Positions 6,632-15,737 of a DNA stretch of 64,000 nt are shown here, one piece after another. Position 1 is the stretch's first letter. The number at the start of each line of letters is the position of its first letter. A program made the translations under genes and the position numbers. Source of the stretch: Bacteroidota bacterium (GTDB lineage: Bacteria; Bacteroidota; Bacteroidia; B-17B0; Aurantibacillaceae); NCBI GenBank assembly GCA_963169355.1, contig CAUJCR010000002.1, forward strand, positions 273,357 through 337,356, written 5' to 3'. Below the pieces are notes generated by a model. It searched no databases. It saw only the letters and a program-made list of their open reading frames with translations, and was not told the DNA's origin.

Positions 6632-8497
6632 ATGCTTTGCGACGAATTCAAATACAAAACAACTAAGATGAACTCAACCAATGTTCATACATTTCATATT
6701 CCTGTAATGGGGTTAGCTTTTACAATTGACACTCCTATAAAGGTCGCTAAATACGGCATATCTAGTGTTATCAGCATTATGGAAGACCATCTCATTGAAC
6801 AAATGAGAGAATGTATTTGTAAAAAAGAAGGAAAACCTTATGAGTTTATTTCTGAAAAAGAAAATGATTATAGGGCGAAACGAATTACAGCATATCTCAA
6901 TTTGTTACATGACGTTGTTCAGGAACAAGTAGAAAATTTACGTTTAGAGGACTTTGAACAAAATACTGATATTAATCAGTATTTTGAATTATTACCAGAT
7001 ACCAATAGAATAAAACAAATTTACAAGACTCTGGCGTTATATAATCCTAAGGATAAAAAAGTAATGTATGATAAACTTAGGAAATCAATTATAGCAGGTT
7101 CGATAGATGTAAATATTATGACAAAATTGGATAAAACCAATTATGATGAACATGATAACGAACTTCCTAGCGAATTTTCAGATGCGCTATCTGCCCTACG
7201 AGGATATGCGCTAAGTAAATTAGAATCCTCTATTGTATTTTCTGCCGGCCTAAATCCAAGATTATTTAGTTACTGCGAACAATTTGAAGATTTTTACCCA
7301 GATGAAAATGGAATTATAAAAAAGAAAATTATATTAAAAGTAAGCGATTATCGTTCAGCTTTAATTCAAGGAAAATATTTAGCAAAAAAAGGATTATGGG
7401 TTTCGGAATTTAGAATAGAATCAGGCATAAATTGTGGAGGGCACGCATTTGTGTCCGACGGTATATTATTTGGTCCTATTTTAGAAGATTTTAAAAATAA
7501 ACGAGATGAGTTATTGAAAGAAATCTATCAAGAATGGGAGAAAGCCATTCAAAACAAAGGCAAAAAATTATTCAAAACAACGCCTCAACTTAAAATCACT
7601 GCTCAAGGCGGTATAGGTACCGCACAAGAGAACAATTTTCTACTCAATTACTATAATTTAGATTCTATTGGTTGGGGTAGCCCTTTTTTATTGGTTCCTG
7701 AAACAACCAACGTAGATTCGGAAACATTAGAAAAATTATCAAAGGCTAAAAAAACAGATTATTATTTAAGCGATGCATCGCCATTAGGTGTGCCGTTTAA
7801 TAATTTTAGATTAAGTAGTTCCGAGGAACAACGCAAGCAACGTATTAATAAAAATAGACCTGGAAGCCCTTGTTACAAAAAATTCTTATCAAACAATACC
7901 GAATTCACCGATAGAGTTATTTGCACAGCTTCAAGGCAATATCAAGATTTAAAAATCAAACAGCTAACATCTACCTTTACCGATAAAACAATTTTAGATA
8001 AACACATTGAAAAAGTAATGGAAAAAGATTGTTTATGCGAAGGACTAGGAGCATCGGCGTTACTGGTTAATAATGCTAAACTTCCTCACAAATTAAAAGC
8101 TGTTACAATTTGCCCAGGTCCTAATTTGGCTTATTTCTCGGGAGTGTTCTCATTTAAACAAATGGTAGATCATATATACGGAAGAACAAATTTATTAAAC
8201 GAACTATTCAGACCAAACTGTTTTATAAACGAACTTGAACTCTATATTGATTATATTAAAAAGGAGTTCGAAAAATTTATCATCGGTCTTTCACACCGAA
8301 ACAGTTCCTATTTTAATCAGTTTAAAAAGAATTTAAACGACGGCATTAGTTATTATCAAAATTTATATCAAAAAGTAAAAGAAGCCGAAGCTTTATTTCC
8401 AAACTCAAATATAGAGTTACTTCAAAATTTACAACAAAACATTAATCGTTTATTTAATCAATCCATCAATGAAGATGTGAAACCAATTAGTTTATAA
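6632..8497 (+). CDS. Uncharacterised conserved protein, possible FMN/TIM-barrel-like
   Basis: A 621-residue protein that I cannot assign to a named family. The N-terminus has a memorable motif, IPVMGLAFTIDTPIKVAKYGISS. The middle has GINCGGHAFVSDG (Cys268), then KITAQGGIGTAQENNFLLN (about residues 322-340). The QGGIGTA segment resembles the phosphate-binding glycine loop of FMN-binding TIM-barrel enzymes such as nitronate monooxygenases. The C-terminal part has clustered cysteines (RVICTAS, KDCLCEG, TICPGP) that could bind metal. There is no signal peptide or membrane segment. The frame opens at ATG 6632; ATG 6668 is a realistic alternative because the upstream part sits on the promoter region. 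It lies 5 bases from tryptophanase, so co-expression is likely. Function unknown. Confidence 0.6.
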   Translation: MLCDEFKYKTTKMNSTNVHTFHIPVMGLAFTIDTPIKVAKYGISSVISIMEDHLIEQMRECICKKEGKPYEFISEKENDYRAKRITAYLNLLHDVVQEQVENLRLEDFEQNTDINQYFELLPDTNRIKQIYKTLALYNPKDKKVMYDKLRKSIIAGSIDVNIMTKLDKTNYDEHDNELPSEFSDALSALRGYALSKLESSIVFSAGLNPRLFSYCEQFEDFYPDENGIIKKKIILKVSDYRSALIQGKYLAKKGLWVSEFRIESGINCGGHAFVSDGILFGPILEDFKNKRDELLKEIYQEWEKAIQNKGKKLFKTTPQLKITAQGGIGTAQENNFLLNYYNLDSIGWGSPFLLVPETTNVDSETLEKLSKAKKTDYYLSDASPLGVPFNNFRLSSSEEQRKQRINKNRPGSPCYKKFLSNNTEFTDRVICTASRQYQDLKIKQLTSTFTDKTILDKHIEKVMEKDCLCEGLGASALLVNNAKLPHKLKAVTICPGPNLAYFSGVFSFKQMVDHIYGRTNLLNELFRPNCFINELELYIDYIKKEFEKFIIGLSHRNSSYFNQFKKNLNDGISYYQNLYQKVKEAEALFPNSNIELLQNLQQNINRLFNQSINEDVKPISL

Positions 8498-8502
8498 GAA
8501 TT

Positions 8503-9885
8503 ATGAGTGAAAAGATGAAAACCCTAACAGAACCATTTAAGATAAAAATGGTAGAACCCTTAAGAGTAACAACTGAGGAGTATAGAAAAGATGTATTAAA
8601 AAAAGCAGGTTATAATCCGTTTTTAATTAGTTCCAAAGATGTATTTATTGATTTTTTAACGGATAGTGGAACGGGCGCTATGAGCGACAAGCAATGGTCG
8701 GGCATTATGATGGGTGATGAAAGTTATGCTGGTGCTAGAAGCTGGGAGCACTTAGAACGAGTTGTAAAAGATTTAACTGGTATGCCTTATATCTTACCCA
8801 CACATCAAGGGCGTGCAGCCGAACGAATTTTATATGGCATATTAGGAGGAAAAGATAAAATATTTATTAGCAACACTCACTTTGACACAACGCGTGCTAA
8901 TATTGAATACACTGGGGCTACAGCTATAGATATTATATATGATGAGGCTAAAAATCCTGAGAACGACTTACCATTTAAAGGTAATATAGATTTAATAAAA
9001 CTCGAACAATTAATCGCAGAACATGGCAAGGAGAATGTTGCTGCAATTGTAATGACTGTAACAAATAACTCCTCTGGCGGGCAACCGGTTAGCATGGAAA
9101 ACATGTTAGCTGTTCGAAAAATTTGTGATTCGTATCAAATACCGATGGTGATTGATGGTTGCAGGATTGCCGAGAACGCTTACTTTGTGAAGCATCGTGA
9201 AGCAGGATTTGCAAATAAATCTTGTGAAGATATTGCCAAACAAATGTTGCGCTTAGGTGATGCGTTTGTAATGAGTGCAAAAAAAGACGGTATGGTAAAT
9301 ATGGGTGGTTTATTAACCGTTAAAGACGAAGCGCTTTCTGTAAAATGTAAAAATCTTTTAATCATCTCCGAAGGGTTTACTACTTATGGTGGTTTATCAG
9401 GACGTGATATGGAAGCTTTAGCCATTGGATTAACCGAAGTGTTTGATGAAGATTATTTACATTATAGAATTAGAAGCACCGCATATTTAGGAGAAAAATT
9501 AAAAGCAAAAGGTGTTCCTGTGGTGTGGCCAATTGGTGGACACGCTGTTTATGTTGATGCTAAAAAACTATACAATCAAATTCCAGTTAATGAGTATCCA
9601 GGACAAGCCTTGGTGTGTGATTTATACATCAAAGGCGGCATTAGAGCAGTAGAAATAGGTAGTTTAATGTTTGGTAAATATGATGAGAAAGGGGCACTTA
9701 TTCCTGCCACCAATGAACTTGTAAGATTAGCCATTCCACGAAGGGTTTATACTCAAAGTCATATTGATTATGTGTTAGACATTTTTGATGACATACTAGA
9801 ATTAAGAAACCAAACCAAAGGGTATAAAATAACGTATGAACCGCCGTTTTTAAGGCACTTTACAGCAAGATTAGATAAAATATAA
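8503..9885 (+). CDS. tnaA: Tryptophanase (tryptophan indole-lyase)
   Basis: A 460-residue PLP-dependent beta-eliminating lyase. Tryptophanases convert tryptophan to indole, pyruvate and ammonia. Family motifs are DSGTGAMSDKQW, LPTHQGRAAERI and the PLP-lysine motif MSAKKDGMVNMGG (Lys260/Lys261). The C-terminal substrate-site segment reads GGIRAVEIGS (Arg381), as in tryptophanase, while tyrosine phenol-lyases have VR-MERG. The NPFLISSKDVFIDFLTDSGTG region also follows TnaA. Length fits. It is cytosolic. The next gene is a paralogue with the tyrosine phenol-lyase signature. No TnaC-type leader peptide is visible. Substrate preference should be treated as probable, since the two enzymes differ by few residues. 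Confidence 0.83.
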   Translation: MSEKMKTLTEPFKIKMVEPLRVTTEEYRKDVLKKAGYNPFLISSKDVFIDFLTDSGTGAMSDKQWSGIMMGDESYAGARSWEHLERVVKDLTGMPYILPTHQGRAAERILYGILGGKDKIFISNTHFDTTRANIEYTGATAIDIIYDEAKNPENDLPFKGNIDLIKLEQLIAEHGKENVAAIVMTVTNNSSGGQPVSMENMLAVRKICDSYQIPMVIDGCRIAENAYFVKHREAGFANKSCEDIAKQMLRLGDAFVMSAKKDGMVNMGGLLTVKDEALSVKCKNLLIISEGFTTYGGLSGRDMEALAIGLTEVFDEDYLHYRIRSTAYLGEKLKAKGVPVVWPIGGHAVYVDAKKLYNQIPVNEYPGQALVCDLYIKGGIRAVEIGSLMFGKYDEKGALIPATNELVRLAIPRRVYTQSHIDYVLDIFDDILELRNQTKGYKITYEPPFLRHFTARLDKI

Positions 9886-9923
9886 TCGTTTTAAATTAAC
9901 TCGTATAATAAAAAAAAAGAGAT

Positions 9924-11309
9924 ATGAAAACAATAAAAAAACGCTCATGGGCTGAGCCTTACAAAATGAAGATGGTAGAACTTCTTAAAATGACTACCGA
10001 AAAACAACGTTTAAAAGCTATTAAAGATGCAGGTTACAATACTTTTTTATTACCATCAGCCGATGTATATATTGATTTGTTGACAGATAGTGGTACTAAC
10101 TCTATGAGCGACCGCCAGTGGAGTGCCTTTATGACTGGCGATGAAGCCTATGCAGGTAGTAAAAGTTATTACATCTTAGAAGAAACCATTCAAAAATATT
10201 ATGGTTATAAATATGTAGTTCCTACACACCAAGGCAGAGCAGCCGAAAACATCTTATCTCAAATCTTAATTAAAAAAGGAGATATTGTTCCAGGCAACAT
10301 GTACTTTACTACAACCCGTTTACATCAAGAATTAGCAGGTGGTATTTTTGCTGATGTTATTATTGATGAAGCACACGATCCATTAAGCGAACATCCTTTT
10401 AAAGGAAATGTAGATATTGCTAAACTTGATAAATTGGTAAAAAAACATGGTGCTAAAAAAATTCCTTACGTGTGTGTAGCCACTAATGTAAACATGGCTG
10501 GCGGACAACCAGTAAGTATGGAAAATCTTAAAGAATTAAGAGCTTATACTAAAAAACACGGCATAAGAATTATTCATGATATGACACGTGTTGCTGAAAA
10601 CGCATTTTTTATTCAGCAACGTGAAAAAGGATACGCTAAAAAAACAATAGCTCAAATAGTTAAAGAAATTTGTTCTTATACCGATGGTGCCACAATGAGC
10701 GCCAAAAAAGATGCTCTTGTAAATATAGGTGGATTTATGGCAATTAATGATTGGGACGTGTTTGAAGAAGCCAGAAACTTAGTAGTAGTGTATGAAGGAT
10801 TACATACTTATGGCGGATTAGCTGGTCGTGATATGGAAGCAGTAGCAGTGGGAATTGTTGAGAGTTTAAATGACGACCATCAAAAAGCACGTGTTGGTCA
10901 AGTAGAGTACCTTGGTCATAAAATGATGGAATACAATATTCCAATTGTAAAACCAATTGGTGGGCACGGTATTTTTGTTGATGCAAAAGCATTTTTACCT
11001 CATCTTACTCAAGACCAATTTCCAGCACAAACTTTAGCTGCTGAACTTTATGTAGATTCTGGAGTAAGAACTATGGAGCGTGGTATTGTATCCGCAGGAA
11101 GAAAACCAAATGGCGAAAACTATTATCCAAAACTTGAATTGGTACGATTTACAATTCCAAGACGGGTTTATACACAAGCGCACATGGATGTAATTGCTGA
11201 ATCTGCCGCTGCAGTTTATGAAAGAAGAAAATCCATTAAAGGTTTAAAGATGGTTTATGAACCTAAGTATCTACGTTTCTTCCAAGCTCGATTTGAAAAA
11301 CTGAAATAA
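9924..11309 (+). CDS. tpl: Tyrosine phenol-lyase
   Basis: A 461-residue PLP enzyme of the same beta-eliminating lyase family. It should split tyrosine into phenol, pyruvate and ammonia. It follows Citrobacter TPL closely as I remember it: AGYNTFLL, DLLTDSGTNSMSD, GNMYFTTTR, KLELVRFTIPRRVYT and, decisive for phenol-lyase, SGVRTMERGIVSAGR with Arg382 at the position of TPL Arg381. The PLP-lysine motif is MSAKKDALVNIGG (Lys261/Lys262). It starts 38 bases after tnaA. Tandem tryptophanase and phenol-lyase genes suggest complete aromatic amino-acid breakdown to pyruvate and ammonia. Confidence 0.85.
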   Translation: MKTIKKRSWAEPYKMKMVELLKMTTEKQRLKAIKDAGYNTFLLPSADVYIDLLTDSGTNSMSDRQWSAFMTGDEAYAGSKSYYILEETIQKYYGYKYVVPTHQGRAAENILSQILIKKGDIVPGNMYFTTTRLHQELAGGIFADVIIDEAHDPLSEHPFKGNVDIAKLDKLVKKHGAKKIPYVCVATNVNMAGGQPVSMENLKELRAYTKKHGIRIIHDMTRVAENAFFIQQREKGYAKKTIAQIVKEICSYTDGATMSAKKDALVNIGGFMAINDWDVFEEARNLVVVYEGLHTYGGLAGRDMEAVAVGIVESLNDDHQKARVGQVEYLGHKMMEYNIPIVKPIGGHGIFVDAKAFLPHLTQDQFPAQTLAAELYVDSGVRTMERGIVSAGRKPNGENYYPKLELVRFTIPRRVYTQAHMDVIAESAAAVYERRKSIKGLKMVYEPKYLRFFQARFEKLK

Positions 11310-11334
11310 AAACAAAAAGGTTACTATAGGAATA

Positions 11335-11757
11335 ATGAAATTAAAAGCTCGACATACTTTTTTTATTCTTAGTGCTTTATTTTTAATCTATTCAGTTAGT
11401 ATCTATTTAAAACCTTTGTCGGTAAATACTGATGATAGATTTGACAAAACAGCTGCAGCTAATGGTAAATTAGTTTGGCAAAAATATAATTGTCAAGCCT
11501 GTCATCAGTTTTATGGCCTTGGTGGATACCTTGGTCCCGACTTAACAAACATTTTATCTCAGCCCGGGAAAGGTGAAGCACTTGTAAAAGCTATGCTAAA
11601 AACAGGAACCAAACAAATGCCCGCTTTTCAATTATCCGAAAAAGAAACGCAAGAATTAATAGAGTTTTTAAAATCAACCGACGCTAGTGGCAGCGCAGAT
11701 CCTAGAAATTTTGAAAATACAAACTTTGGAATGATTGAACGATATGAAACTAAATAA
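11335..11757 (+). CDS. NorC-like membrane-anchored cytochrome c
   Basis: A 140-residue protein with one N-terminal membrane anchor (residues about 8-26) and a single class I cytochrome c domain facing the periplasm. The haem attachment motif is CQACH (Cys53, Cys56, His57), and the distal ligand is probably Met95 in KQMPAF. The stretch VWQKYNCQACHQFYGLGGYL is very close to NorC, the electron-donating subunit of cytochrome-c-dependent nitric oxide reductase. The end overlaps the NorB-like ATG, so the two are made together. It lies 25 bases after tpl. Confidence 0.85.
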   Translation: MKLKARHTFFILSALFLIYSVSIYLKPLSVNTDDRFDKTAAANGKLVWQKYNCQACHQFYGLGGYLGPDLTNILSQPGKGEALVKAMLKTGTKQMPAFQLSEKETQELIEFLKSTDASGSADPRNFENTNFGMIERYETK

Positions 11758-13069
11758 ACTACATATTGGAAATCTTTTTCTAGTTACAGCCATTATCATG
11801 TTGCTTTTGGGCTTAGGTTTTGGGTTACTAGCTGCGTTTATTTATTTGTATCCAAACTTTTTAAAAGATTCTATTGGTTTTATCTCATTAAGACCTCTTC
11901 ATGTTTCTTCAGCAATGTTTTGGATTATCTTAGGCGCAACTGGATGCGTATATAATGGATTAAGAGTTGTAACCAACAAGCCTATAACAAATCGAGTAGC
12001 TATTATGCAATGGCTATTATGGATCATTTCAATCATTGGTATTTTTATTTCGTATTTCACCCATCAATTTGGAGGCAGAGAATACTGGGAGTTCAATCCA
12101 GTGTGGGCATTACCTATTGCCATAGCTTGGTTATTATTCTTAAGTAATTTTTATAGTCATATAAACAATGTACGCAAATGGCCTGTGTATATGTGGATGT
12201 GGCTCACTGGCTTAACTTTTTTCTTATTTACTTTTATAGAAAATTACCTTTGGCTGTTCCCTTATTTTAGAGAGCATTTTATAACCGATATGACCATTCA
12301 ATGGAAAGTAAATGGTTCGTTAGTTGGTTCATGGAATCAAATGATTTATGGCACAGCATTTTTCTTAATGGACAGAATTTCAGGAACTAAAAAAGTAGGA
12401 AAAAACAACTTAGCATTTGCCATGTATTTTTTAGGGTTATTTAATTTAATGTTTAATTGGGGTCATCACATCTATACACTTCCAACCGAAAAATACATTC
12501 GCTATATAGGCTATATAGTGAGTATGACAGAGTGGGTTTTCTTTGTTAAAATTATTTATAACTGGAAAGGAGCTGTAAGCGACATACAAAAACACTATCA
12601 CTATTTCCCTTACAAATTTATAATGGCATCCGATATTTGGGTGTTTATAAATATGGGACAAGCTTGTTTATTCTCAATACCAGCTATTAATATCTACACG
12701 CATGGCACACATGTAACCGTAGCTCATGCAATGGGCACTACCATAGGAATAAATACTATGATTTTACTAGCCGCTTGTTTTGAGTTTTTAAAACCCGACT
12801 TGTACAAAGAAACTTCTCTCAAAGCACTAAATAGAGTGTTTTGGTTTTTACAAATAAGCCTCGTGGTTTTTTGGACATCATTAAATATAGCAGGTATCAA
12901 AAAAGGACTTTGGCAACTCAGCAATCCTCAATCAAGTTATAGTAAAATGATGGACTCGCTTGAACCTTATTTTATAACATTTATTATAGCAGGTTTTGGT
13001 TTGTTTGTTTCGCTAAGCATTATTGCTTATAAATTACTCAAGCATTCTAAAAAAAGTATTTTTAATTAA
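11744..13069 (+). CDS. NorB-like haem-copper superfamily subunit I with altered ligand positions
   Basis: A 442-residue membrane protein with about 12 hydrophobic helices, in the NorB/cbb3-type subunit I superfamily. Expected features seen are His53 in RPLHVSSAMFW (low-spin haem ligand), the double histidine WGHHIYTLP (His241/His242), and helix X NIYTHGTHVTVAHAMG (His320, His328). Two usual positions differ. The helix VI metal-ligand histidine is not found; the matching stretch VNGSLVGSWNQMIYG (189-203) has none. The AH-x-H motif reads AHAM, placing Met330 where cNOR has the second haem ligand. The frame opens at TTG 11735 but ATG 11744 is preferred. Coupling to the NorC-like gene supports a NO-reductase-type complex. 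Substrate is inferred. Confidence 0.75.
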   Translation: MKLNKLHIGNLFLVTAIIMLLLGLGFGLLAAFIYLYPNFLKDSIGFISLRPLHVSSAMFWIILGATGCVYNGLRVVTNKPITNRVAIMQWLLWIISIIGIFISYFTHQFGGREYWEFNPVWALPIAIAWLLFLSNFYSHINNVRKWPVYMWMWLTGLTFFLFTFIENYLWLFPYFREHFITDMTIQWKVNGSLVGSWNQMIYGTAFFLMDRISGTKKVGKNNLAFAMYFLGLFNLMFNWGHHIYTLPTEKYIRYIGYIVSMTEWVFFVKIIYNWKGAVSDIQKHYHYFPYKFIMASDIWVFINMGQACLFSIPAINIYTHGTHVTVAHAMGTTIGINTMILLAACFEFLKPDLYKETSLKALNRVFWFLQISLVVFWTSLNIAGIKKGLWQLSNPQSSYSKMMDSLEPYFITFIIAGFGLFVSLSIIAYKLLKHSKKSIFN

Positions 13070-13077
13070 TTCACATC

Positions 13078-14241
13078 ATGAAAGCAGTTGATTTACATGA
13101 CCTAAAAACAGCATATGCTTACAAGAGTAATGCTGATTTAAAACTAACACATTTTGTTTTTAATACGCTTCAAAAACCCATTTTATTGGGTCTATTAAAA
13201 TCATGTGCTAACGGAATAGTTAAATACAATCTTCCGTTTCAATCTATAATTAAAAAAACAATCTATAAATTATTTTGTGCAGGAGAAAATATCGAAGAAG
13301 CTTTTAAGCTCATACGCTATTTAGATTCTTATCACGTAAAATCTGTTTTAGATTATGTTTCGGAAGGTGAGAAAACTGAAGCAGCCTTTTCTTTGAATGC
13401 CAAAACTATACTAGAGAATGTGATTAGAGTTGGAAAAGAATGTCCTGGAAATTATATTAGTGTAAAAATAACAGGATTAGAAGATCCTGATTTCTTAGGT
13501 AAAATAAATAGTAAAACATTCCCAATTAATAATCCTAGGTTTGATAAATTACTTGAACGTGTGGATGCTATTTGTAATGCTGCACAAAAACATCAAGTAA
13601 TAGTATATATAGATGCCGAAGATAGGTATATGCAAGATATTATAGATGCTATTACCGAACACATGATGGAAAAATACAACACACAACAAGTTGTAGTATT
13701 TAATACATTACAAATGTATTTAAAAGACCGCCTCAAATACCTAGAAGGTCTTATTGCAACAGCAAAACAAAAAAAATATATTGCAGGAATAAAACTAGTA
13801 CGTGGTGCCTACGTAGAAAAAGAAAGAGAGACAGCCTTAAAAGAAAAAAGAGAATCTCCAGTATTTGATACGAAAGATCAAACTGATAAGTCATTTAACG
13901 CTGCGGTTGAGCTTTGTCTTCAAAATCATGCGTTAATTGCCACATGCATCGCCTCACACAATTACAATAGCACTCAATTAGCGCTCGATTTAATGCAAAA
14001 ATATCATATTACTGATATTAACAAAGTACGATTTTCTCAACTTTATGGTATGTGTGATGGCATTACATTTAATCTAGCTGCTGCTGGATATAGTGTTTCT
14101 AAATATTTACCGTATGGAGAGGTAAAAAAAGCTATACCATATCTCATCCGCCGTTCCGAAGAAAACACCTCTATTAACGGACAGGTAAATGATGAACTAC
14201 ACCGACTACAAAAAGAAATAAATAATAGAAAACACCATTAA
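13078..14241 (+). CDS. Proline dehydrogenase
   Basis: A 387-residue FAD-dependent proline dehydrogenase of the single-domain (PutA PRODH-like) family, oxidising proline to pyrroline-5-carboxylate. Key motifs are GIKLVRGAYVEKERE (barrel strand with the FAD/substrate lysine-arginine pair) and KYLPYGEVKKAIPYLIRRSEEN, whose two arginines bind the proline carboxylate. Electrons normally enter the quinone pool, which would fit with a downstream NO-reductase or oxidase. The ATG is 8 bases after the norB-like stop, so it belongs to the same operon. It has no signal peptide and is likely peripheral to the inner membrane. Confidence 0.9.
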   Translation: MKAVDLHDLKTAYAYKSNADLKLTHFVFNTLQKPILLGLLKSCANGIVKYNLPFQSIIKKTIYKLFCAGENIEEAFKLIRYLDSYHVKSVLDYVSEGEKTEAAFSLNAKTILENVIRVGKECPGNYISVKITGLEDPDFLGKINSKTFPINNPRFDKLLERVDAICNAAQKHQVIVYIDAEDRYMQDIIDAITEHMMEKYNTQQVVVFNTLQMYLKDRLKYLEGLIATAKQKKYIAGIKLVRGAYVEKERETALKEKRESPVFDTKDQTDKSFNAAVELCLQNHALIATCIASHNYNSTQLALDLMQKYHITDINKVRFSQLYGMCDGITFNLAAAGYSVSKYLPYGEVKKAIPYLIRRSEENTSINGQVNDELHRLQKEINNRKHH

Positions 14242-14251
14242 TAACTATATC

Positions 14252-14428
14252 ATGACAACTTATATTATTGTTGCTATCGCTTGGTTACTAGTATCGCTTT
14301 TACTAGGAGCTTATGTAATTGGATTTGGCTTAAAAGGTAAATCACACTATCAGGTTGGATTCCTAACCTTGGGCATCTCCTACATTTTAGGAATTTGCAT
14401 GTTACTTACATGTATATTTATGATGTAA
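14252..14428 (+). CDS. Small two-helix membrane protein
   Basis: A 58-codon frame starting 10 bases after the proline dehydrogenase stop. It encodes two hydrophobic segments (YIIVAIAWLLVSLLLGAYVI, residues 4-23, and FLTLGISYILGICMLLTCIF, residues 37-56) joined by a short basic loop (GLKGKSHYQ). Spacing, ATG start and clear membrane topology favour a real gene at the end of the operon. It could be a small subunit of the NOR-like complex, but no family is recognised. Confidence 0.55.
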   Translation: MTTYIIVAIAWLLVSLLLGAYVIGFGLKGKSHYQVGFLTLGISYILGICMLLTCIFMM

Positions 14429-14550
14429 TTTCAACTTAATTTATTTGGATTTGATTCCATTTTCTTTGGTTTTTCATTAGTTAAACTTAAGAAAATGTCT
14501 CTTATCTTTTAAACTAAATCAGTACACTTTGGTTTGAAACGGAACAGGTA

Positions 14551-15345
14551 TTAGATTATAGCAATTGGAATTTTTAACAGAAATAATAAAATTAAAATTC
14601 CGCCTACAATTATTCGGTACCAACCAAAAGCCTTAAATCCATTTTTACTTAAGAATCCTATAAACGACTTAATAGCTATTAATGCGACAATAAACGCAAT
14701 AATATTTCCAAACAATAATATGCTTATTTCTTCTGATTGAATGGTAATGCCTTCTTTATAAAAATCAAGTAATTTTTTTGCCGTAGCAGCAAACATAGTA
14801 GGCACAGCTAAAAAGAAAGAGAATTCTGCTGCATTTTTTCGGGTTAATTTTTGAGTCATTCCTCCAATAATAGTGCTGGCACTTCTACTCATACCTGGCC
14901 ACATAGCCAAGCACTGAAACAAGCCTATTTTAAGAGCCACAGGATATGTAATGTCTTTTTCTTCATCAAGGTTATTCGCAATAAACCATTTATCTACAAA
15001 AATTAAAACAATCCCACCTACAAATAAAGCTACTGCCACACCCATTAAGTTTTCGAGTGCAGCATCTATGTAGTCGCTTAATAATACTCCAAAAACAGCA
15101 GCAGGAATAAAAGCAACGAGTAGCTTAAAATAAAAATCAATGGATTTAAAAAAACGTTTAAAATACAATACAACCACCGATAAGATAGCGCCTAACTGAA
15201 TAGCAATAGTAAATAACTTTACAAAAGGAGTAGGCTCTACCCCTAACAGAGCGGTTGTAATCATCATGTGTCCAGTAGATGAAATAGGCAAAAACTCTGT
15301 TAATCCTTCTACAACAGCAATGATAAAAGCTTCAAAATAGGTCAT
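14551..15345 (-). CDS. uppP: Undecaprenyl-diphosphatase (BacA/UppP)
   Basis: A 264-residue polytopic membrane enzyme that dephosphorylates undecaprenyl pyrophosphate, recycling the lipid carrier for peptidoglycan and surface glycan synthesis; it also confers bacitracin tolerance. Family motifs are [15 protein letters not shown] near the N-terminus and [14 protein letters not shown] in the middle. The frame extends to a TTG at 15375, but ATG 15345 ([18 protein letters not shown]) matches where the family starts. It lies 39 bases after the DUF3098 gene, an order conserved in many Bacteroidota. Confidence 0.93.
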   Translation of the reverse strand: MTYFEAFIIAVVEGLTEFLPISSTGHMMITTALLGVEPTPFVKLFTIAIQLGAILSVVVLYFKRFFKSIDFYFKLLVAFIPAAVFGVLLSDYIDAALENLMGVAVALFVGGIVLIFVDKWFIANNLDEEKDITYPVALKIGLFQCLAMWPGMSRSASTIIGGMTQKLTRKNAAEFSFFLAVPTMFAATAKKLLDFYKEGITIQSEEISILLFGNIIAFIVALIAIKSFIGFLSKNGFKAFGWYRIIVGGILILLFLLKIPIAII

Positions 15346-15384
15346 AGTTTGTGTAATCAATAAAACAAAAAGCAATTATATTAA

Positions 15385-15618
15385 TTAAGCTTCGTTGTTT
15401 TTGTTCTTAGGACGCCACATAATGGCAACAATTATAGTAACAAATCCCGCCAAACATAACATAGGGGCAATTGTAATACGTTGCGTATCAAAAATAGCTG
15501 GGTTAAATACATTTGGATCATCACTACCGCCTCCAATCATAAGCAAGTAACCTAATACAATAAGCGCAAATCCTCCTATTAGTATCTGATAGTTTTGTTT
15601 CCCAAACGTAGTTTTCAT
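15385..15618 (-). CDS. DUF3098 family small membrane protein
   Basis: A 77-residue protein with two hydrophobic segments (YQILIGGFALIVLGYLLMIG and TIAPMLCLAGFVTIIVAIMW) separated by a GGGSDDPNVFNPAIFD loop. This is the DUF3098 pattern found next to uppP in Bacteroidota, usually together with ftsX. Here ftsX is about 47 kb away. Function unknown; an envelope or division role is inferred from usual neighbours. Confidence 0.85.
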   Translation of the reverse strand: MKTTFGKQNYQILIGGFALIVLGYLLMIGGGSDDPNVFNPAIFDTQRITIAPMLCLAGFVTIIVAIMWRPKNKNNEA

Positions 15619-15737
15619 AATCTTGTAATTAAGAGAACAAATCTATTAAAAATCTTTGTTTTATGCTACCTAAAGCCACAAAATAGCGTGTTTTTCGTTA
15701 ATTTTTCGTAATATTGCTATTCTTTTAAATACATTTT

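Noticed and set aside
8877..9365. Overlapping minus-strand frames inside tnaA
   Set aside because: Shadow frames of the conserved lyase gene; no promoter or domain.
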